64,000 nt of DNA, taken from Neobacillus sp. Marseille-Q6967 (lineage in GTDB: Bacteria > Bacillota > Bacilli > Bacillales > Cytobacillaceae). Below the pieces are notes generated by a model. That model had not been told where the DNA came from. It saw nothing but the letters and a program-made list of their open reading frames with translations, and did no database searches. Location: assembly GCF_946151075.1 (NCBI RefSeq), contig NZ_OX267715.1, positions 1,403,881 through 1,467,880 of the forward strand, written 5' to 3'. Below are positions 53,393 to 61,014 of the stretch, piece by piece. Position numbers and translations under genes: made by a program. The number at the start of each line of letters is the position of its first letter. Position 1 is the stretch's first letter.

Positions 53393-53903
53393 ATTTCAAA
53401 TTTATAGCCTGAAAGTCATTAGCGATAACAAACGAATCACCAAAAATTAAGATTTTATAACTGACTTTTTCTCTTTTGGAAAATTCAATGGTGGATGTTT
53501 TATAACCGTGGGCTGACAAAACTTTATCGTGTTCCTTTATTAACATAACCGGACCTTTACTAAATAACCCTTCACCTTGGTTTAATAAATCCACTATATT
53601 ATAGTTTAAATAATTTTCTAGAGGTATCAGTCCGTTCACAAAATTTGAATGAGTTATAAACAAGTCTGCAATTACAGGCTTAATATCATTACATTGTCCC
53701 TTAAAATTCAATTCGGCTAAGTTATTGTCATAATTCCAAAGATAGACGTGATCATCTAAAACTTCAAAGTCTTCAAAGAAACCGACATTTAATCCGTGGT
53801 CTCTAAAGTCTGTACAGATAACCTTCCATTCTTGCAATTTTTCGCAACTAACATCACAGGTAACTTGAAGACTCAGTATTAGGTTATCGCCATCTATTCG
53901 CAT
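53391..53903 (-). CDS. Unrecognised soluble protein near the SUKH gene
   Basis: A 170-residue, acidic, cytoplasmic-looking protein without a domain I can name. Features are DGDNLILSLQVTCDVSCEKL, DHVYLWNYDNNLAELNFKGQ and VIADLFITHSNFVNGLIPLE. The ATG at 53903 has no good ribosome binding site, and the frame continues eight codons upstream (DVFLSLDG) to a stop, so the natural start may be lost or non-standard. Its size and position beside a SUKH gene would suit another immunity-type protein, but this is not shown. Confidence 0.6.
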   Translation of the reverse strand: MRIDGDNLILSLQVTCDVSCEKLQEWKVICTDFRDHGLNVGFFEDFEVLDDHVYLWNYDNNLAELNFKGQCNDIKPVIADLFITHSNFVNGLIPLENYLNYNIVDLLNQGEGLFSKGPVMLIKEHDKVLSAHGYKTSTIEFSKREKVSYKILIFGDSFVIANDFQAINLK

Positions 53904-54259
53904 TCCATCTAAACTTAGGAAAACATCACTTAGAAATCACCTCGCTTAAAGCCTTTGAAATATTAGAGATCATATAAAAGTTTCTCCTCGCATTCAATGT
54001 GTTTAAGTTTAATATAGGTGAATATTCTATGGATATTACCGGAATCCTTCTTCCAGTAACCTGCCCCAAATCATTCTGGTCTTTTATAATTTACAAACAA
54101 GAGTGGCTTTAAATTCTTCTATTCCATTTCGAATACTTGGAGGAAGTCCCCAACTTTTAATCTTTGAAAACTCTTCTTCATACCAATAACACCTTATTTC
54201 GAATTAATCCTCAGTTAATGTCTTGGTATCTAGGGAAAATGTTGCGTAGTTCTTTTCCA
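53904..54259. other. Gap with a decayed THR-like stretch
   Basis: TTCTTCCAGTAACCTGCCCC at 54048-54067 resembles a THR left module. The plus-strand open frame 54164-54388 lacks a ribosome binding site and is not called. Confidence 0.35.
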
Positions 54260-54480
54260 GTACGTAAAGATGGTTTAAAGTACGGGATAAACCCTGTTTT
54301 AGTAGCCGTAGCTGTAACCCAAACAGATCTAAGAAATTATTCCAAAAATATATGGTTAAAAACTGATTCCATTATAGTGATGTTTTAAAGGTAGTACAAA
54401 ACAAAGGTGCTTTGAAGTACTGTACGTGAAGACGATTTAAGGTACGGTACAAAAAAAAAGATATACCCTGTTTTAGTATC
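54260..54480 (+). repeat. Two imperfect direct repeats of about 45-58 bases
   Basis: GTACGTAAAGATGGTTTAAA..ATAAACCCTGTTTTAGTAGCC (54260-54306) and GTACGTGAAGACGATTTAAG..ATATACCCTGTTTTAGTATCC (54423-54480) are clearly related; the second has an A-rich insertion. No gene lies here. Confidence 0.5.
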
Positions 54481-54597
54481 CATTCCTACAGGTTTTTAGC
54501 TGCCTCCGTTTTTTTGTTTAGTAAAGATCAAATTAAGCGAGATGGGACAATCACCTGGCTGGAACTAAATATAAGAATATTGAGTGATAGGTTAAAA

Positions 54598-54630
54598 GTA
54601 AAAGCATATCTTTATAGAGATGCTTTTACT
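54598..54630 (+). terminator. Terminator-like hairpin
   Basis: Perfect 11-bp stem AGTAAAAGCAT/ATGCTTTTACT with an 11-base loop and TTTG; no complete gene ends just before it, so it may close a lost transcript. Confidence 0.55.
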
Positions 54631-54829
54631 TTGTGAAGATATCCATATTCTTAATTTACTCCTAAAGTGTTTAGTGGGTATTAATTACCATTTTTATTGA
54701 AACATTCCATTAAATGAATATTTTAACTGATTATTCGCAATATATCTAAAATAAAAGGAAGGATTTAATTTTTATTCTATGGAATATATAAGATTGTTAA
54801 TATTATAAAATTTGGGAGTTGATTTAGGC

Positions 54830-55291
54830 TTGAGAAACCTTTGTATTTTATTATTTGTTTTATTAACAGTTACTGGTTGTTCCGCATTGGCAAGTGATAA
54901 TTTAAAATGGTTCGACACGATGGATAAAGCAATTGAATATGGATTAAAAGAAGAAGATGTTACTAAACAAGAACTCATCGGTAAGGTAGAGGAAAACGGC
55001 GAAATTTTTATTTTCTATAAAAAACAATTAAAGGATGGAGTAGGATTAGGAGTTTCAACTATTAATGAGAAGAATGGTAAATACGCTTGGTTTAGAACAG
55101 ACCAAGACATCCTTGTAAATTTATCAAAAATAAGTTGGGAAACTAAAACACTATCGGGAAAAAAGTTTCTCATATACACTGGAATTACGAAAAATGAAAA
55201 TATTACAATAGAAACACGAAAAGGAAATGTTGAACCTAAAATCGACAAAGATAATGGAATTTATTATTATGTCGAATCAATAGGCAAATAG
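54830..55291 (+). CDS. Small lipoprotein of unknown function
   Basis: A protein of about 153 residues starting at a TTG after GGGAG. The signal reads LRNLCILLFVLLTVTGCSAL with the lipid-modified cysteine near residue 17. The mature part is a small beta-rich domain (WFDTMDKAIEYGLKEEDVTK, IFIFYKKQLKDGVGLGVSTI, KFLIYTGITKNENITIETRK) of a type common among Bacillus lipoproteins and without known function. It precedes a secreted-protein gene by 64 bases, possibly one operon. Confidence 0.78.
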   Translation: MRNLCILLFVLLTVTGCSALASDNLKWFDTMDKAIEYGLKEEDVTKQELIGKVEENGEIFIFYKKQLKDGVGLGVSTINEKNGKYAWFRTDQDILVNLSKISWETKTLSGKKFLIYTGITKNENITIETRKGNVEPKIDKDNGIYYYVESIGK

Positions 55292-55354
55292 AATCTTTTC
55301 CATTTATTACCAATGTTATAATATTTAGACATTCTTACAAATGGGAGGTAGTTT

Positions 55355-56098
55355 ATGAAGGTACTAATCAAGACAATTTCAATCTTGTTAAGTTTATGTT
55401 TAACGTTTTTATTATTTGCATTTTCGTCACAAGCAGCAGAATTAGATCGAGCACCTAAAAAAGACAAAACAAATACATACGCATTGGATAAGAAAAATGC
55501 GGTGTGGGATGAAGAATTACAAGCTTATGTAATACCCCTAAAAAAAGTGAATGGTCAATTACAACCTGTCTCACCAGATATATACTTAAACGAAATCAGT
55601 ACTTTAACTTTTGAAAAAACTGATGGATTGTATAGTGAAGAATCCACTACTGACGTAGTTTATCCAAATGCTGATTATCGGGAATGGTATGAATTTACTC
55701 CTACCTCTATTAGTGATTTAACAGGGTCAACCAAGAAGGTAACAGCTGATATATATTGTTCTGCAACTAATGGATGTAGAATTGATAAGTCTGTTGGTGT
55801 TACAGTTTCAGCATCATATAGTGTTTCACTTACAGCGGAAAAAGATGCAATTAAAGCAAATGCAGGATTTACCTGGGTTAATTCAGCTTCTGATACCAGC
55901 GTTTATTCCTTTAGTATCGCATATGGAGACCGGGGCTATATTGGATTTAGACCTTATTTGAAGAGAACTTACGGAACATTGAAAAAGTATTCGAACTGGG
56001 ATGGTTATCTATCTAGCAAAACGGCTTATGGCTATTCTCCGAAAAAGACATATTCAGGTGAAGCTGATGGATACTATTACTTTGTTTACACTAACTAA
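55355..56098 (+). CDS. Secreted protein of unknown function
   Basis: A 247-residue exported protein. A cleavable signal peptide (LLSLCLTFLLFAFSSQA, cleavage after AFSSQA near residue 27) is followed by a Thr/Ser/Tyr-rich beta domain with two cysteines in YCSATNGCRID that may form a disulfide, and a C-terminal aromatic-rich stretch (GYSPKKTYSGEADGYYYFVY). GGGAGG precedes the ATG and a strong terminator follows. No family is recognised; the look is that of an extracellular beta-sandwich protein. Confidence 0.75.
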   Translation: MKVLIKTISILLSLCLTFLLFAFSSQAAELDRAPKKDKTNTYALDKKNAVWDEELQAYVIPLKKVNGQLQPVSPDIYLNEISTLTFEKTDGLYSEESTTDVVYPNADYREWYEFTPTSISDLTGSTKKVTADIYCSATNGCRIDKSVGVTVSASYSVSLTAEKDAIKANAGFTWVNSASDTSVYSFSIAYGDRGYIGFRPYLKRTYGTLKKYSNWDGYLSSKTAYGYSPKKTYSGEADGYYYFVYTN

Positions 56099-56129
56099 GA
56101 TATATAAATTCTGTAAAAAGGTGATTTTT

Positions 56130-56157
56130 AAACCTTGGGTGTTAAAACCCAAGGTTT
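56130..56157 (+). terminator. Terminator of the secreted-protein gene
   Basis: Perfect 11-bp stem AAACCTTGGGT/ACCCAAGGTTT with a 6-base loop and TTTT. Confidence 0.9.
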
Positions 56158-56280
56158 TTTAATACTTTAGTTTAGCATCGCCCGTAATTCCATATATACA
56201 TTCCCCCATAAACTCAAAAAAGTGATACAAATTGTGAGATTACCTTTTTATTACTATTGAGACTATATTTCTATATAGTA

Positions 56281-56322
56281 TCAAATAGTAATATTTAACT
56301 ACAGCCTAATATTACTATTTGA
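56281..56322. repeat. Perfect 14-bp inverted repeat
   Basis: TCAAATAGTAATAT and its complement separated by 14 bases, in a gene-free stretch; no T-tract, so not a typical terminator. It could be a protein-binding site or a small-RNA stem. Confidence 0.5.
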
Positions 56323-56370
56323 CACATTCTCTTTAATTTAAAATTCCCTGCTAATTCAAAAAAGAAAGAA

Positions 56371-56389
56371 CAGAATTTTTCTGTTCCGT
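56371..56389 (+). terminator. Terminator-like hairpin
   Basis: Stem GAACAGAA/TTCTGTTC followed a few bases on by TTTTTTTT; no gene ends directly before it. Confidence 0.55.
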
Positions 56390-56447
56390 CTTTTTTTTGA
56401 TTTTTCCACCAATTTCAGAGAATTTAAGTAAAATATAAAAAAATAAA

Positions 56448-56560
56448 AGGTGGGGTTTATAATGACTTTCGTATACACTGTTTTAAATAATTAAGTCTAC
56501 CTTAAATCACCCAAGTTCCCGCACTCGATAAACGGTAACAAGGAACCTTTTTTATTTTTG
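56448..56560 (+). other. Possible short transcript with a 10-codon ORF
   Basis: AAAGGTGGGG precedes an ATG (56462) opening MTFVYTVLNN and a stop. About 30 bases later AAGTTCC..GGAACC followed by TTTTTT (up to 56553) forms a terminator. A TATAAA-type box lies just upstream. It has the layout of a tiny peptide gene or regulatory RNA. Confidence 0.4.
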
Positions 56561-57064
56561 TTACTCAACCTTTTTAAATTTAATTACTTTTGAATCCTCT
56601 ATCCATCCAATTTCGCCAGAGAAATCACCAGAATCAATTTCAACTTTTAACCAATTATTTTTGCTTTCCACAATGGTTAAAACTGTTTTCGTTGTTATTT
56701 TTTCATTGAGTGCCACTGGAGATTTCTTAGAGGCACCCTCCCGCAGGAAAGTCTCTTTTCGAAGGAAAGTCTCTTTTCGAAGGAAAGCAACTTGATCAAT
56801 GGGATTCGCTTTGACATATTTAGTTATCACTTTCCTTGTGCCCGTAATCACTTCAGTTTCCTGAACCCTATCAATTATTTCATTTTTTATTTCTGCATTA
56901 TAGTGCCCAGTCATAATTGTTAACGCAAAAGCAAATACAACTTCAAAAATACTTTAACCGCATCATTCAAATAATCCGAATAAAGATTATACAGAAAAGC
57001 CCCTAAAGAGATTGCTCCCACAGGTCCTACGGAACTTTTAACAATACGTTTTAAAACATTAAAT
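56561..57064 (-). pseudogene. Frameshifted SH3-domain protein with tandem repeat
   Basis: The intact part (56561-56914) ends in a bacterial SH3-like domain (LREGASKKSPVALNEKI, VLTIVESKNNWLKVEIDSGD, IGWIEDSKVIK) preceded by tandem FLRKET units encoded by 18-base repeats at about 56740-56790. Upstream, another frame encodes KRIVKSSVGPVGAISLGAFL and DYLNDAVKVF and joins after a frameshift in a T-run (about 56955). The start codon region is also disturbed. The original product was probably a membrane-anchored SH3 protein. Confidence 0.6.
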
Positions 57065-57097
57065 TAGGGACTGATAATATAAAAGGGAGTAAAAGAT

Positions 57098-57770
57098 ATG
57101 GAAAAGGCAATGATAAAGTATGAGTTTCATATTTCAAATCTTTTAAAATCGGAAGATGTTTGCAGATTTATTATGAATGAGTGGATGTATTATAAGGCGG
57201 TTGATGGTGTAGGACAATATCGCGAATATACAGTAGGGCAAGAATTAAGTGATGAGAAGGTTATTGTTACCGTTCTATATTGTTTGGAAGATAGATAGAG
57301 TATACGAGCCTGATCGCTGGTTTCCTGAAGGATGGATGAGCGAGAAAGATTTAGGAGCAATAAAAATTTGGGAAGAATTTAAATCTTATGCCCCTGAAAT
57401 TAGGGAAGAACTTATTTATGGGTACATACTAGCTTTTTGTGAAACTGTCGTTTCTAATGATGGGAGAATAATTAGAAAACCTAAAGAACAAATAATAGAA
57501 AATAGAACTTTAGAAGAAAAAACGGATCAATCTGTTGGCAACATTGTGTTAATTCATTTACTTGGAATACCAGGGATTGGATTATTAGCAAAATTTGAAG
57601 ATTGGGAAGAAAAACGTAGACAAGAAAAAGTATATTATAAAATAAAAAATGATATTTGGGAGAATCCATTGGAAGAAATTATGAAATTAGAAAAGTTTCA
57701 ACAATTAAAAAAAGAGATGATGAAAAGAGTAAATGGATTTTTTTTAAAGGAAAAATATACTAGATATTAA
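57098..57770 (+). pseudogene. Unknown protein gene split by a 4-base duplication
   Basis: GGGAG precedes an ATG whose frame (ISNLLKSEDVCRFIMNEWMY, VIVTVLYCLEDR) stops at 57298. The next frame continues the same protein (VYEPDRWFPEGWMSEKDLGA, EEFKSYAPEIREELIYGYIL, LIHLLGIPGIGLLAKFEDWE). At the join the sequence reads GATAGATAGA; one GATA less restores a single frame of about 222 residues. The family is not recognised; a hydrophobic stretch near residue 150 could touch the membrane. Own terminator follows. Confidence 0.75.
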
Positions 57771-57779
57771 CAAAAAGTT

Positions 57780-57808
57780 AAACTCCTGAAAAAGTGTTTC
57801 AGGAGTTT
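57780..57808 (+). terminator. Terminator of the split gene
   Basis: Perfect 12-bp stem AAACTCCTGAAA/TTTCAGGAGTTT with a 5-base loop and TATTTTT. Confidence 0.9.
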
Positions 57809-57847
57809 ATTTTTGCTTTCTACTTTGCTTAATTTGGTACAGACCAT

Positions 57848-57950
57848 CCTTGTACTAACCTGCCCGTTGGCACAACAAGAAAAAAGGCCGCCGCAGCGAT
57901 CATTTCTTAAACTCTTGCACCCGTTAGTTTAAGTGAAATCGTTCACAATC
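57848..57950 (+). repeat. THR interspersed repeat, complete reference copy
   Basis: Left TACTAACCTGCCCGTTGGC, AACAAGAAAAAA, central GGCCGCCGCAGCGATC (57886-57901), right CTCTTGCACCCGTTAGTTTAAG then TGAAATCGTTCACAATC. Confidence 0.92.
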
Positions 57951-58012
57951 ATTCATAATGGAACGTACTTTATGACTTACATACTAGATAAATTTAAAAA
58001 ATTCTTAACAAT

Positions 58013-58044
58013 ATTAAGGATAAACAAATGAGTTTATCCTTAAT
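58013..58044 (-). terminator. Terminator of the DUF3231/membrane-protein operon
   Basis: Perfect 13-bp stem ATTAAGGATAAAC/GTTTATCCTTAAT overlapping the stop codon of the minus-strand gene. Confidence 0.7.
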
Positions 58045-58507
58045 TGTTGTTAAGAATTTTTTTAAAAGAAAAACCAATTATTAATCCAGGAATAACACAC
58101 AACATTGGAAACCACACTGACCCCAATAATATACCAAAAACTTTTGCATGTGCTGAATACATAATTCCTACCGTTACAAGGAATGCCGAACTAACAAAGG
58201 GAAGATATGAATAAGGTTTTCCTCCTCCTCCTGCATTTTTAAAGGCATCCCACATAGCAAAGAAGTATAAACAGGGATAAAACATAAGCCACTGATAATT
58301 TGCTGAATAAACCGCACTTTCTATATGCCCAATAAAACTCAAACGGATAATTTCATTAAAATTTGCCATTACGTTTATGACAAACTCTAATCCAATAAAT
58401 AAAAAGCCTTTAAGAAGTTGACCGTTCAATATTTGAGAAAAACCAGGTAAGGCAATACTCCACAAAATACTTTCAATTATTTTATCTTTCTTTTCCATTT
58501 CATTCAC
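58040..58507 (-). CDS. Predicted membrane protein cotranscribed with DUF3231
   Basis: A 155-residue protein with four to five membrane segments: SILWSIALPGFSQILNGQLL and KGFLFIGLEFVINVMANFNE at the start, YQWLMFYPCLYFFAMWDAFK in the middle and GSVWFPMLCVIPGLIIGFSF at the end. The PGxGQxxNGQxxKG pattern recalls TM2-like small membrane proteins. It begins one base after the stop of the DUF3231 gene, so the two are translationally linked. Unknown function. Confidence 0.75.
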   Translation of the reverse strand: MNEMEKKDKIIESILWSIALPGFSQILNGQLLKGFLFIGLEFVINVMANFNEIIRLSFIGHIESAVYSANYQWLMFYPCLYFFAMWDAFKNAGGGGKPYSYLPFVSSAFLVTVGIMYSAHAKVFGILLGSVWFPMLCVIPGLIIGFSFKKILNNN

Positions 58508-58508
58508 A

Positions 58509-59519
58509 TCATTTATTTTTTGCCAAGTCTTGATGGTCAGTAGCTAAAGGAGGCTGTTCCATCCACTCATTTTCTATAAGTAGGTTCATTCCATCTTCAG
58601 CTAACAACCCAATTTCCGCAATCATTTTTGCGTAATTAGCCGCTAAATCTCTTCGCTGGCACAAAGACATTGCCTCACCATAATAACCGATTGCTGATGA
58701 AATCAGGGTTGAAATGTGAAACATCATAAGCTTATCGGAAAAGGGAGGAATCGTTGAATCAGTAACTTCTGACTCGAATGTCCTAGGGATATGTAAATTA
58801 TCTTCCGTCAACGTCGAAGATAAAATTTGAAAGTGATTGATGCAGAGTAGTCTCCCACGTTCCATAAATTTTCTAACCTCTTTAGATTTAGCTACTTGAC
58901 TGAAACCTAATTCAAGGACAATTTTTGTCATTGTTTTCTGCAAATTTAGATAGCTACCACTAATTTCTATTGCATTAATAGGTCTCCGTTTTCCAAACCA
59001 TCCAGTTAAAAAATTTTGTTTCTTTATAAACTTAATATTCTGGTGATTGTTTAGAGTAGGTGGTTTACTTATAATTCCTTTATGTACAAGAACATTAACC
59101 GCCCTATCAAACAATTCCAACGATTCAGAGATAACTTCAATAAGGTACTTCCTCTGATCCTCCCGAATGGTGTTGCCGATTGCACCAGCATATCTAGTTA
59201 ACCCATGAACAACCATCACATGAAGGTAAACAATAATAAACGTATCTGTAAATAAAGGAGGTGCATCTACTGTAACATCTTCATCTGTAAATCCTATTGG
59301 AGTTGGATAACCATCTTTTGTTAAAAATTCTTCACACTTATGCAGGTGCCTTTCAGTTAATTCAAGGGCATATTCTAGCACCTGAATAATGTCTTTATCT
59401 TTTACATAATTAAGAAAATAGCGAAACATACAGCGTGATAAACTGTCATTAATATATTGTGACCAAACGTTTGCGAGTTCTGACGCTGTCATTTTGTTAC
59501 TATGATTAGTGTTTTCCAA
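58509..59519 (-). CDS. DUF3231 family protein, copy 3
   Basis: A 336-residue DUF3231 protein with MTASELANVWSQYINDSLSR, TPIGFTDEDVTVDAPPLFTD, SKPPTLNNHQNIKFIKKQNF, FLTGWFGKRRPINAIEISGS, IPPFSDKLMMFH and a terminal NEWMEQPPLATDHQDLAK. Like copy 1 it uses a TTG start preceded by GGGAGG at the same spacing, suggesting a conserved, moderate translation signal. It is the first gene of an operon with a small membrane protein, which may point to a membrane-associated role. Confidence 0.88.
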   Translation of the reverse strand: MENTNHSNKMTASELANVWSQYINDSLSRCMFRYFLNYVKDKDIIQVLEYALELTERHLHKCEEFLTKDGYPTPIGFTDEDVTVDAPPLFTDTFIIVYLHVMVVHGLTRYAGAIGNTIREDQRKYLIEVISESLELFDRAVNVLVHKGIISKPPTLNNHQNIKFIKKQNFLTGWFGKRRPINAIEISGSYLNLQKTMTKIVLELGFSQVAKSKEVRKFMERGRLLCINHFQILSSTLTEDNLHIPRTFESEVTDSTIPPFSDKLMMFHISTLISSAIGYYGEAMSLCQRRDLAANYAKMIAEIGLLAEDGMNLLIENEWMEQPPLATDHQDLAKNK

Positions 59520-59611
59520 ATTTAGATCCTCCCTGAAATTTTCTCAAAAATAGTTTATCCCAGTGCAGCTCATATATTATTTGTATCAAATAATACATTT
59601 AATAACACTTT

Positions 59612-59704
59612 CTTCTTGAACTAGTCTGCTCAGTTAGTTCAACATAAAAAAATGACCGCTGAGCGATCATCATCCTAATCAAATACCCCCGTTAGTTGAG
59701 TAAC
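59612..59704 (+). repeat. THR interspersed repeat, complete
   Basis: Left TTGAACTAGTCTGCTCAGTTAG, A-tract, central GACCGCTGAGCGATC, right ATACCCCCGTTAGTTGAG. Confidence 0.8.
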
Positions 59705-59711
59705 TTTAGCT

Positions 59712-60194
59712 TCATTTATCAAGTACACCGTTATGCCCTTTCACTCTTTCAAACAAATACTGTACCGCATACAATATATACGCTTTGTAATGTATATATA
59801 TAAAGAATTGAAAATAACTTAACCTATTTAGACGAACAATTTTAATTTTTTTTAAGAAAGGAATGAAGAGAAAAGCAAAGAGTCCATTCGCTATTGCATT
59901 AATCAATACAAATTTTTTAAAGTTTCCATACGAAAATTTAAGGAACCACAAAGACATAGGCAAATAAGGACCAATATCAAAAGGAAGTTCATCCCTAATA
60001 AAAGATTTTGGCTTATCGTAAAATTCCCACCACTTCCTCTTACGTCCATACAAATGATTTATAATTTCAAAAATAGCTATAAAAACACCAGCTAAAGAAT
60101 AACGTTTGATACTACGCTTACCTATAAATAACAACGATAACCAGGGTATCAGTATTAAAAATAAATTTAATACTTTGTGCCTCTTTGAAGTCAT
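59712..60194 (-). CDS. Predicted membrane protein
   Basis: A 160-residue protein with four hydrophobic segments (LNLFLILIPWLSLLFIG, YSLAGVFIAIFEIINHLYG, FVLINAIANGLFAFLFIPFL and FQFFIYIHYKAYILYAVQYL) and a conserved-looking cytoplasmic loop KRKWWEFYDKPKSFIRDELP. GAGAGGTGA precedes the ATG. Similar small polytopic proteins are frequent in Bacillus, without known function. Confidence 0.7.
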   Translation of the reverse strand: MTSKRHKVLNLFLILIPWLSLLFIGKRSIKRYSLAGVFIAIFEIINHLYGRKRKWWEFYDKPKSFIRDELPFDIGPYLPMSLWFLKFSYGNFKKFVLINAIANGLFAFLFIPFLKKIKIVRLNRLSYFQFFIYIHYKAYILYAVQYLFERVKGHNGVLDK

Positions 60195-60300
60195 ATAAGA
60201 ATTTCACCTCTCCCCGATTTTGTCCCATTATTTTTTTAATGTATCCAAATATTATATAAAAAATCTACTTTTAAAAGCATCACAGATACATGCAACAACC

Positions 60301-60370
60301 TTGACATAAACTGCCAGTTAGCTCAAAAAGAAAACACTTCAACTAAACTTCCCACTTAGTTGAATAAAAA
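60301..60370 (+). repeat. THR interspersed repeat, diverged
   Basis: TAAACTGCCAGTTAGCTC, then AAAAAGAAAA, and a second hairpin CAACTAAACTTCCCACTTAGTTG directly followed by AATAAAAAAA; the central GC-rich hairpin is missing. Confidence 0.6.
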
Positions 60371-60374
60371 AATG

Positions 60375-60394
60375 CCAACCTTTTAAGGTTGACT
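60375..60394 (-). terminator. Terminator of the YolD-like gene
   Basis: Stem CAACCTT/AAGGTTG with a 2-base loop (extended by G/C pairs), followed on the minus strand by TTTTTTT, 20 bases past the stop. Confidence 0.8.
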
Positions 60395-60413
60395 TAAGTC
60401 ATGAGATGTTAGC

Positions 60414-60752
60414 TTAATTCAAAACCCTCACTCCGACTACACTATCGAATGCCACCCGTTCAAATTCGCCAGACTTTAGTTCAATCCGTAGCTGATGAGT
60501 TTTAGGATCAACGTAATGAACATGACCAGTAATGTCGTGAGTAAAACCGTCATCCCATACAGTTAGCTTTACCGCATGATTATATTCTGTTGCGTATGCT
60601 ATACGCAGGTCGAACTCTTCCGCCTGATATTCGTCTAATATTGGCTTAGCAGTACGAGCTTGATCCTTAAACATTTCTCTGGTCATTTCGAGTGCTAGCG
60701 GTAAGAAAGAAGCCGATTGCCATTTCATTTTACCACGGTCACGAATCGCCAT
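60414..60752 (-). CDS. YolD-like family protein
   Basis: A 112-residue YolD-like protein: RDRGKMKWQSASFLPLALEM at the start is the family signature, followed by ILDEYQAEEFDLRIAYATEY and a small beta domain TGHVHYVDPKTHQLRIEL. These proteins usually sit next to a UvrX/UmuC-type Y-family polymerase and are induced by DNA damage; here no polymerase follows, so the gene is an orphan. GAAGGAG precedes the ATG and an SOS box lies just upstream. Confidence 0.9.
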   Translation of the reverse strand: MAIRDRGKMKWQSASFLPLALEMTREMFKDQARTAKPILDEYQAEEFDLRIAYATEYNHAVKLTVWDDGFTHDITGHVHYVDPKTHQLRIELKSGEFERVAFDSVVGVRVLN

Positions 60753-60783
60753 TTCTAATCATCTCCTTCGTTATTATTATACA

Positions 60784-60797
60784 CGAACGAATGTTCT
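60784..60797. promoter_or_regulatory. LexA (SOS) box of the YolD-like gene
   Basis: CGAACGAATGTTCT matches the Bacillus LexA consensus CGAAC-N4-GTTCG in all but the last base and lies 32 bases before the YolD start codon. Confidence 0.8.
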
Positions 60798-60815
60798 ATT
60801 CGTAATTAAAAAAAT

Positions 60816-60838
60816 AAGACCAAAATTTAACTGGTCTT
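60816..60838 (-). terminator. Terminator-like hairpin
   Basis: Stem AAGACCA/TGGTCTT with a 9-base loop followed on the minus strand by TATTTTTTTAA, placed to stop transcripts from the S74-domain gene before the YolD promoter. Confidence 0.65.
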
Positions 60839-60844
60839 TAATTC

Positions 60845-60880
60845 TTATACTACTAACGCACCCGTTAGCTCAATAAGAAC
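60845..60880 (+). repeat. THR interspersed repeat, right-type module
   Basis: CTTATACTACTAACGCACCC then GTTAGCTCAATAAGAAC: one hairpin with the right-type GCACCC loop but a left-type tail. Confidence 0.7.
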
Positions 60881-61014
60881 TATTGTTTTTAGACTTTTTT
60901 GCTCGAGTAGCCCCTGCTAATCTTCGGCTAATTAAGCTAATCGCCAATACTCGATAACTCAAACAAAGATGTTAGAGCCCATAAAATTTCACATCGAGGG
61001 ACTTAGTATTCGGT

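Noticed and set aside
54164..54388. Plus-strand open frame of 74 codons
   Set aside because: No ribosome binding site, no recognisable protein, and it covers the direct repeats; treated as non-coding.
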